NCBI GenBank assembly: GCA_964595455.1
Contig: CAZQQL010000063.1
Location: 1 to 18,870, forward strand
Origin: DAOUEG01 sp964595455
GTDB lineage: Bacteria; Chloroflexota; Dehalococcoidia; Dehalococcoidales; RBG-16-60-22
DNA length: 18,870 nt
Direction of reading: 5' to 3'
A program made the position numbers and the translations under genes. Below, one piece after another: positions 6,441-12,676 of this stretch. Position 1 is the stretch's first letter. The number at the start of each line of letters is the position of its first letter. The notes under the pieces were generated by a model, which searched no databases, was not told the DNA's origin, and was given only the letters and a program-made list of their open reading frames with translations.

Positions 6441-9400
6441 ATGAACAGGAGTGGCGCCGGCATGAAAAAATCGCTGCTGGAACTGTTGCCATTCAGGGAA
6501 AATACCAGAAACAAACAGGCCCCTGCCGCCGGTATTGAAGGCTCTACCGCGTCGGATGACATATTCCGCACCCTCGCTGATAAAACGACTGATCTCATCA
6601 TTTACCTCCACCTCTCTCCGGTGCTGCGGATAACCTATGTCAATCCTGCTGCAGCGGCGGTTACCGGGTATAAACCGGAAGAGTTCTATGAGGACCCGGA
6701 CCTTCTTTTCAACGTGGTCCATCCCGATGATGTGGAAGCTTTCAGAGACTACATCAACAGGAAACACCCGTCCGCTGGCCAAACGTCCCTGACGATACGC
6801 TGTTACCGCGCCGGCGGCTCATTGATCTGGCTCGATACCACCAGGTCGGCCGTCCTTGATAAAAAAAACAAATCCCTTTCGGTTTTAGTCATCGCCCGGG
6901 ATGTCACCACGCATATCCGCGTTGAAGAAGCACTCCGGAAAAGCCAGAAGTTCAGCACCAGCCTCCTGGAGCACACTCCGCTCGGGACCATGGTCATCAA
7001 CCCGGATACGACCATACGTTATGTCAATCCAGCCTGGGAGGAGCTTAACGGCTGGAGGCTGGATGAAGTAATCGGACTCAAACCCCCCTTCCCCTGGTGG
7101 CCGGAGGAAAAAATCGGAGAGATGTCCAATCTCCTCAAGCAGAGCTTTACCGTACCCGCCGGGTCCACGGAAGTGGTGGCTGTTAAAAAGAACGGCGAGA
7201 AGTATAACGTTCTCCTCAACTGGGTGGGCGTCCGCGAGGACGGCGTTTACCGGTATACCCTGGTGAACGCCCTGGATATCACGGAGAAGACCCGCATGAG
7301 CGACGCTCTCAAGGAATCGGAAGAAGTTTTCTCCATCGCTTTCCGTTCCAGCCCTGATATGATGGCCCTCATAGATGTCGAGAACAGTAAATACCTGGAA
7401 GTTAATGATACATTCATTCATGCTACCGGTTATTCACGGGAAGAACTGCTCGGGCAAACCGGTTCGCCCGTTTTATTGTGGAAGAATCCGGGTGACGCCC
7501 AAAAAATGCTGGACCTCCTCCAGCCAACCGGCAGCTTCCGCCATGCTGAATTCCAATTTAGAATGAAATCCGGCGAGGTCCGTACCTGGCTCTGTTCGGT
7601 TGATATGCTGACCATCTCCGGCAAGTCCTGTATGCTGACCGTCGCTACGGACATCACGGAAAGGAAGATGGTCGAGACGGCGCTCAAGGAATCGGAAGAA
7701 AAATTCTCCCAGGCCTTCCAGGCCAGTCCGGACGCTATATCCATCACCGAGATGCGCGGCGCCTATCTGGACATCAACGACGCCCACGTCAACTACTTCG
7801 GCTATACCCGTGAAGAGGTCATCGGCAAGACCCCGCTCGAGCTTGGATTATGGGTGGACATGGAAGCCCATGAGCGCTTCGTCAGGGATTACAACCGGGA
7901 CGGCTACGTCCGTTCCATGGAAACCGAATTCCGGACCAGGTCCGGTGATATCAGGACGGTCCTGTTCTCGCTGGAAGGCATCTCCCTGGGTGGGCGGCAC
8001 TGCTGCATATCGGTCTGCACGGATATCACGGAACGGAAGAGAATAGAAAAAGAACTGGCCGATGAAGCCGCCCGGCGTCGCATCCTGATGGAGCATACCA
8101 GGGACGGCATCGTCGTTATGGACAGCACCGGCGCCGTCTACGAAGCCAATCCCAGCTTCGCCCAGATGCTCGGGTATACCATGGATGAAGTGCGCCGGCT
8201 CCATGTCTGGGATTGGGACGCACATATTGAACCGGCACAGCTTTCCTCGATGATGGAGTCAGTCAATGCAGCCGGCGATCATTTCTTGACCGTTCACCGG
8301 CGCAAGGATGGGTCCCTGCTGGACGTCGAGATCAGCACCAACGCGGCCGTCTTCGATGATCGCAAGCTGATATTCTGCGTCTGCCGTGATGTAACCGAAC
8401 GCAAACGGGCGGAACAGGCCCTCCGCGAATCCGAAGAACGGTTCTCCAAGGCCTTCCAGTCCAGCCCGGGCGCTATTTCCATTTCCCGGCTCCGGGACGG
8501 AATGTTTATCGAGGTCAATAACAGCTTCCTCCAGGACAAGGGATATACCCGTGAGGAGATCATCGGTCATACCGCTCTCCAGCTCAATCTGTGGACCGAC
8601 CTTGAAAAACGTAACCACATCAACAGGCTGGTCAAGAACGGGGCCGGTTTCCGCAACGAACTCGTCGAATACCGGACCAAAGACGGAGAGATCAAAACAG
8701 GTTATTACTCAGGGGATATCATTACCATTGACAATGAACCCTGCCTGATCATGCATACCACGGACATCACTCCCCTCAAGAAAGCGGAAGAGAAACTGCG
8801 CCTGCTCGGCTCCATTACGGAACAGGTCTCGGATTCGACCATCATCACCAATCCTGACTTCAAAATTACCTACCTCAACCGGGCGGCCTGTGAGCAACTG
8901 GGGTATACCCTGGACGAAGTCCTTGGTGAAGACCTTTCCATCTTCAATGAGGACCGGGAAGAGGATATCCAGGCCATCCGGGACTCGCTCCGAAAGGGCA
9001 ATACCTGCACCAGCGTTGTCCGAAAGCAGAGGAAAGACGGCAGCCTGTTCATCGCCCAGGCGCGGACCAGCCCGCTGTTCGATGACAAAGGCGCCATCAT
9101 CTCCTACATCGATATCCACCATGACATCACCGATCTCAAGGAAACGGAATCCAGCCTGCAGGCGAGTAAAGACCTCGTGGAAAGCATCCTGGCCTCCATG
9201 CCGGAGGGCGTGCTCGTCATCGGCGCGGATGATAACGTGGTCCTGGCCAACGATGCCTTCTACCGCATCTTCTCTATCCGCCAGCGCTCGGTGGTGAATA
9301 AACCGCTCCAGGACGTCCTTCCCATCGAACCGCTGGGTGACCAGTATCGGGACATCAAGACCGGCGGTCACCAGGAACGGACCCTCGAATTCCGGTACCA

Positions 9401-10220
9401 GAAGAAGACCGATGAAAAGATCATCGCCTCGGTCATTACCGGTATGCCGGACGGCAGGACACTGCTCACCTTCTCAGACGTTTCCAGCGAACGGGAAGAA
9501 GAAGCCAAGCTCTACCTTACGGACCGCCTCGCCTCCATCGGGGAAATGGCAGCCGGTCTGGCCCACGAACTGAATAACCCTCTCACCGGTATCCTGGCCC
9601 TCTCGCAGATGATGATGGAAGGGGATACCCCGGAGAGCTGCCGGGAAGACATTTCCTGCATTTATGAAGAAGCCAAACGGGCCGCGAGCATCGTGAAAAA
9701 CGTCCTCCTGTTCACCCGCAATTCCCGGTCTGAAACCGGCCGGTCCAGCGCCAATGACGTTATCCGGGACGTTCTCAGGCTCCGTGAATATGAGGCCCAG
9801 CTCAACGGGATAACCGTTGTCGTGGACCTGGAGACCGGTCTTCCCAATAGCCACATCGACCAGTACCAGTTCCAGCAGGTGTTCCTTAACCTGGTACTCA
9901 ATGCCGAGGCGGCCATCAAGGAAGCCGGCCGGCCCGGCGTCCTGACGGTGACCACATCGCAGGAGGGGGACAAGGTCAAGATCGATGTCACGGACAACGG
10001 CTGCGGCATCAAGAAAAGCGTCCTGCCGAGGATATTCGATCCGTTCTTCACCACTAAGGAGATCGGCAAGGGCACCGGGCTCGGTTTGAGCATCTGCTAC
10101 GGCATCGTCGTCAAGCATGGCGGCCGCATATCGGTGAACACCAGGGTGAATGAAGGCACTACTTTCACCGTCACATTACCGGTTTACACACAGAATGAAC
10201 AACAGGAAGGTCAAGCATGA
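6441..10220 (+). CDS. soluble histidine kinase with eight PAS modules
   Basis: The 1259-residue protein lacks membrane helices, so it senses inside the cytoplasm. PAS-like modules begin near residues 39, 168, 293, 417, 545, 664, 787 and 909, each about 120 residues. They are mostly closed by the PAC-type ending D(I/V)TE(R/K) and a short helical linker such as ALKESEE. The transmitter follows. The H-box SIGEMAAGLAHELNNP has phospho-acceptor His1042. The N-box NLVLNAEAA has Asn1154, G1 DNGCGI has Asp1185, and FDPFFTTK and GTGLGLS complete the ATP-binding fold. The ELNNPL form of the H-box is typical of NtrB-like kinases. PAS modules may bind haem, flavin or small ligands; none can be assigned. 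The start is ambiguous: ATG 6441 (GAGG 4 nt upstream) or ATG 6462 (AGGAG 10 nt upstream, giving MKKSLLELL). The stop overlaps the next gene by 4 bp, implying translational coupling with its partner receiver. Confidence 0.92.
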   Translation: MNRSGAGMKKSLLELLPFRENTRNKQAPAAGIEGSTASDDIFRTLADKTTDLIIYLHLSPVLRITYVNPAAAAVTGYKPEEFYEDPDLLFNVVHPDDVEAFRDYINRKHPSAGQTSLTIRCYRAGGSLIWLDTTRSAVLDKKNKSLSVLVIARDVTTHIRVEEALRKSQKFSTSLLEHTPLGTMVINPDTTIRYVNPAWEELNGWRLDEVIGLKPPFPWWPEEKIGEMSNLLKQSFTVPAGSTEVVAVKKNGEKYNVLLNWVGVREDGVYRYTLVNALDITEKTRMSDALKESEEVFSIAFRSSPDMMALIDVENSKYLEVNDTFIHATGYSREELLGQTGSPVLLWKNPGDAQKMLDLLQPTGSFRHAEFQFRMKSGEVRTWLCSVDMLTISGKSCMLTVATDITERKMVETALKESEEKFSQAFQASPDAISITEMRGAYLDINDAHVNYFGYTREEVIGKTPLELGLWVDMEAHERFVRDYNRDGYVRSMETEFRTRSGDIRTVLFSLEGISLGGRHCCISVCTDITERKRIEKELADEAARRRILMEHTRDGIVVMDSTGAVYEANPSFAQMLGYTMDEVRRLHVWDWDAHIEPAQLSSMMESVNAAGDHFLTVHRRKDGSLLDVEISTNAAVFDDRKLIFCVCRDVTERKRAEQALRESEERFSKAFQSSPGAISISRLRDGMFIEVNNSFLQDKGYTREEIIGHTALQLNLWTDLEKRNHINRLVKNGAGFRNELVEYRTKDGEIKTGYYSGDIITIDNEPCLIMHTTDITPLKKAEEKLRLLGSITEQVSDSTIITNPDFKITYLNRAACEQLGYTLDEVLGEDLSIFNEDREEDIQAIRDSLRKGNTCTSVVRKQRKDGSLFIAQARTSPLFDDKGAIISYIDIHHDITDLKETESSLQASKDLVESILASMPEGVLVIGADDNVVLANDAFYRIFSIRQRSVVNKPLQDVLPIEPLGDQYRDIKTGGHQERTLEFRYQKKTDEKIIASVITGMPDGRTLLTFSDVSSEREEEAKLYLTDRLASIGEMAAGLAHELNNPLTGILALSQMMMEGDTPESCREDISCIYEEAKRAASIVKNVLLFTRNSRSETGRSSANDVIRDVLRLREYEAQLNGITVVVDLETGLPNSHIDQYQFQQVFLNLVLNAEAAIKEAGRPGVLTVTTSQEGDKVKIDVTDNGCGIKKSVLPRIFDPFFTTKEIGKGTGLGLSICYGIVVKHGGRISVNTRVNEGTTFTVTLPVYTQNEQQEGQA

Positions 10221-10600
10221 AGAACCATCCGGAACTCCGCCAGAGGGTCCTCATCGTGGAGAAGGAATCCCGCATCGGTCGCGTGTGTGATGAAGTATTG
10301 ACCGGCTCCGGGTTTACCGTGGATATCGTCCCGGACAGCGCGCGGGCTATATCTTCCATACTCGGCAATCGTTACGACCTTTGCATCATGGATATGCTCT
10401 CACCGGGCGCCGGCGGAGCCGGACTGTATGCCTGGCTTAACGATAATCAACCGGAACTGGTCCGGAGCGCCATAATCACGACCGCCGACATAACCGGCGA
10501 TTACCGCCCGGCCCTGGCGGGAGACCGCGAGCATGTCTTCCTGGAGAAACCCTTTACCCCGAGGGAACTGCTCGCGGCGGTGGAACTGGCATTGAATTAG
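10217..10600 (+). CDS. single-domain response regulator with altered acidic pocket
   Basis: The 127-residue protein is a stand-alone receiver fold of CheY size. The opening RVLIVEKES (residues 10-18) has Glu15-Lys16-Glu17 where receivers usually have Asp-Asp-Glu for Mg2+ binding. The phospho-acceptor Asp59 (IMDML), the switch Thr89 (ITTAD) and Lys111 (LEKPF) are kept. It has no output domain. Its ATG lies inside the kinase stop (ATGA overlap), so it is probably produced together with the kinase and could be a phosphate relay or a modulator of it. The Lys in the acidic pocket may make it poorly phosphorylated or lock it in one state (inference). The family assignment is firm; function is open. 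Confidence 0.85.
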   Translation: MKNHPELRQRVLIVEKESRIGRVCDEVLTGSGFTVDIVPDSARAISSILGNRYDLCIMDMLSPGAGGAGLYAWLNDNQPELVRSAIITTADITGDYRPALAGDREHVFLEKPFTPRELLAAVELALN

Positions 10601-10619
10601 CGGAGGATGATCGGGATAA

Positions 10620-11642
10620 ATGACGACTGCAGACAGCGTGAAAGAGAAGATCCTCATCGTTGACGATGAAAGGACCGTGCGCCGGAGCCTCAACAAGTGC
10701 CTCACCAACAACGGCTTCGTCTGCTCCGAGGCCGCCAGCGCCAAAGAAGCCCTCGGGATATTGGAAAAAGAACCGGCTGACCTGGTCATCCTTGATATCA
10801 TGATGCCGGGGAGCCCCGGCACCGCGCTGCTGCCGGAAATCCGCCGGAAACACCCGGATACCGCCGTCGTCATGGCCACCGCCGTGGTGGAACCGGACAC
10901 GATCGTGGACTGTATGAAAAACGGGGCGCTGGATTACATCACCAAGCCGTTTGATGTCAAACAGCTCGTGGAGAACATCGAGATGGTACTCCAGAAAAGG
11001 AAACTGGAACTGGACCTCAAGGAACAGCGCGCCACCCTGGAAGGTAAAGTGGAGCAGCAGTCCCGGGAACTCCAGAAATTGTTCATCGATGCCGTCGAGT
11101 CCCTCGTCGGCGCTCTGGAAGCCAAAGACAAATACACCGCCGGCCATTCCCGCCGGGTCACCAAGCTGGCGGTGGACACCGCCCGGGAAATCGGTCTGTC
11201 CGGGACGGACCTGGAAAACCTGCGCTGGGCGGCGCTTCTCCATGACATCGGCAAGATAGGTATCGATTCCCGGGTACAGAACAAGCCGGGTTCGCTGACG
11301 CCCCGTGAGTACGATTATGTGCTGACCCATTGCAACATCGGGCCGGGCATCGTCGCGCCGCTGGTCAACCAGGAGATCATCGATGTCATCCGCCATCACC
11401 ATGACAGTTATGACGGCAAGGGCCTCAACCAGGTCGTTTACGGCAGCGATATACCGCTCGGCGCCCGCATCCTGGCCGTGGCCGATTCTTTCGATGCCAT
11501 GACCTCCGACAGGCCGTACCGCAGCGCCCTGCCGGCCGCGGAAGCCGTCTTCGAGATACAACGCTGCAGCGGCACCCAGTTCGACCCGGACGTCGTCAAG
11601 GCTTTCCTGGCCTCGCCGTTCATCCGCTCCCTCAATGTCTGA
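10620..11642 (+). CDS. response regulator with HD-GYP-type output domain (GYP replaced by GLN)
   Basis: The 340-residue protein has an N-terminal receiver with a complete set of residues: Asp15-Asp16, phospho-acceptor Asp59 (LDIMMPG), Thr87 and Lys109 (TKPF). A coiled-coil linker (about 125-157) leads to an HD-GYP-type phosphodiesterase domain. That domain has AGHSRRV (His176), LLHDIGKIG (His208-Asp209), His237, HHHDSYDGKG (259-268) and the downstream VADSFDAMTSDRPYR. Such proteins degrade cyclic-di-GMP or related cyclic dinucleotides. The signature after DGKG is Leu-Asn instead of Tyr-Pro, so it is HD-GLN. The metal-binding His/Asp residues are kept, so catalysis is still possible. It starts 19 bp after the receiver gene; GGAGG lies 13 nt upstream and GGGA 3 nt upstream of the ATG. 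It is the likely output partner of the upstream kinase. Confidence 0.9.
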   Translation: MTTADSVKEKILIVDDERTVRRSLNKCLTNNGFVCSEAASAKEALGILEKEPADLVILDIMMPGSPGTALLPEIRRKHPDTAVVMATAVVEPDTIVDCMKNGALDYITKPFDVKQLVENIEMVLQKRKLELDLKEQRATLEGKVEQQSRELQKLFIDAVESLVGALEAKDKYTAGHSRRVTKLAVDTAREIGLSGTDLENLRWAALLHDIGKIGIDSRVQNKPGSLTPREYDYVLTHCNIGPGIVAPLVNQEIIDVIRHHHDSYDGKGLNQVVYGSDIPLGARILAVADSFDAMTSDRPYRSALPAAEAVFEIQRCSGTQFDPDVVKAFLASPFIRSLNV

Positions 11643-11676
11643 AAAGCATTTTGGGAGGTTGAGGTACGTTACGGCA

Positions 11677-11696
11677 GGCCGGGTCATCCCCCGGCC
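11677..11696 (+). other. GC-rich hairpin between the signalling and prepilin genes
   Basis: GGCCGGG (11677-11683) pairs with CCCGGCC (11690-11696) around TCATCC. No T-run follows, so it is not a typical terminator. It sits in the roughly 150-bp gap before the prepilin genes and could mark a processing or regulatory structure; no known riboswitch consensus was recognised. Confidence 0.3.
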
Positions 11697-11790
11697 GGGA
11701 CGAATTCGCTATTTATCGAGACCGCAGGGCGGCCGATACTGTGGGTAGACCGATACGGGACTGGTCCGGACAGTGAAGAAAGCAGGCGGC

Positions 11791-12156
11791 ATGACCGTCC
11801 GAAAACGCAGGAACACCGAAAGGGGCTTCTCACTCATAGAGGTGATGGTGGCCCTGGCCCTGCTCGGCATTATCGCCACGGGGTTCCTCAGCGGGACCGC
11901 GGTGACCTCGAACACCCGCGTCATCGCGGACGAACATGCATCCGCCAAGATGCTGGCAGAAAGCATTATGGACGGCATCAAGAAGCAGGACTTCGGCGCT
12001 TCCTACAATGTCACCATCCCGGATGAGTTCCCCGGCTTCTCCGCCAATGCCACGGTAACCAGTCTCCGGAACAACGCTATCCAGAAAATTACCATCGATG
12101 TTTCCCGGCGGGACAGCGTCCTCTTCACGCTGGAAGGATACAAGGTCCAGCGATGA
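11791..12156 (+). CDS. type IV prepilin-like protein (PilV/GspI type minor pseudopilin)
   Basis: The 121-residue protein has a classic class III signal peptide. The basic leader MTVRKRRNTERG is followed by the cleavage point G12/F13 and FSLIEVMVALALLG with Glu at +5 and a hydrophobic helix of about 20 residues. The remainder is a small globular domain of about 95 residues. Such proteins are processed by the prepilin peptidase PilD and inserted in the inner membrane, then placed at or near the tip of a type IV pilus or type II pseudopilus. The ATG at 11791 gives a normal 12-residue leader; a GTG at 11773 would add six residues but has no ribosome site. The gene overlaps the next by 4 bp. No pilus motor, secretin or peptidase gene lies in the window, so those parts must be encoded elsewhere. 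Confidence 0.85.
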   Translation: MTVRKRRNTERGFSLIEVMVALALLGIIATGFLSGTAVTSNTRVIADEHASAKMLAESIMDGIKKQDFGASYNVTIPDEFPGFSANATVTSLRNNAIQKITIDVSRRDSVLFTLEGYKVQR

Positions 12157-12671
12157 GAATCATGGCCCGTATTCATAAAAGCCAAAAGGGGGTAACCCTG
12201 GTCGAGCTGGCCGTGGCCATAGCGCTGACCGGCCTCATCGGCCTGGGCGCCGCCATCGCGCTCGTCCAGGTGTCCACGCAGACCGCCCGCAATACGGACT
12301 ACACGACGCTCAGCCAGCAGACCATGAACGCCGTCCACTGGCTGGGACAGGACATCCAGATGGCCCAGACCATCAACGGCGCGGATAATTTCCCGGCCAC
12401 GGACCTCCAGTTATCCTGGAAGTGGTGGGACAATCATACTTACTCAGTTAATTACACCCTCGAGGACGGTTTATTGGTCCGTACCTATTCAGACGGCGCC
12501 GGCCAGGTCCGGACCCTGGTGGCGGAGTACATCCTGTCTGAGAACGACGTCACGAACTGCGTCTCCGCTAACGGCACGGTCACCCTGACGATCACGGCGG
12601 GTGTGGGAGAAGGCGCCCACGGGGTCAGCGTGACCAGGGTACGGCAGATCAGCGCCCGTCCCCATCTATAA
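12153..12671 (+). CDS. type IV prepilin-like protein (PilW/GspJ type minor pseudopilin)
   Basis: The 172-residue protein carries the prepilin leader ending HKSQKG/VTLVELAVAIALTGLIG. Cleavage falls after Gly13 and Glu18 is at +5, followed by a hydrophobic alpha-1 helix. The globular part includes QQTMNAVHWLGQDIQMAQT (about 51-69), a segment often seen in PilW/GspJ-like proteins, and then beta-rich sequence ending VRQISARPHL. It starts within the stop of the previous prepilin gene (ATGA) and ends 5 bp before the PilX-like gene, so the three are translated as a unit. A second ATG at 12162 would shorten the leader by three residues. GspJ-type pseudopilins normally assemble with GspI and GspK at the tip, which fits the order of the three genes here. 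Confidence 0.82.
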   Translation: MRIMARIHKSQKGVTLVELAVAIALTGLIGLGAAIALVQVSTQTARNTDYTTLSQQTMNAVHWLGQDIQMAQTINGADNFPATDLQLSWKWWDNHTYSVNYTLEDGLLVRTYSDGAGQVRTLVAEYILSENDVTNCVSANGTVTLTITAGVGEGAHGVSVTRVRQISARPHL

Positions 12672-12676
12672 ACGGT

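Noticed and set aside
11677..11696. Intrinsic terminator after the HD-GYP-type gene
   Set aside because: The 7-bp GC stem is followed by GGGACGAATTC, not a T-run, so it was recorded only as a hairpin.
11643..11790. Possible cyclic-di-GMP (GEMM) riboswitch before the prepilin genes
   Set aside because: The context would fit, and fragments such as GACCGCAGGGC and GGTAGACC are loosely similar. However, the conserved GGGCAAACC block, GAAA tetraloop and paired receptor are absent, so I could not support it.
11773..11790. GTG start at 11773 for the first prepilin gene
   Set aside because: There is no ribosome site before it, and the ATG at 11791 gives a normal 12-residue basic prepilin leader.
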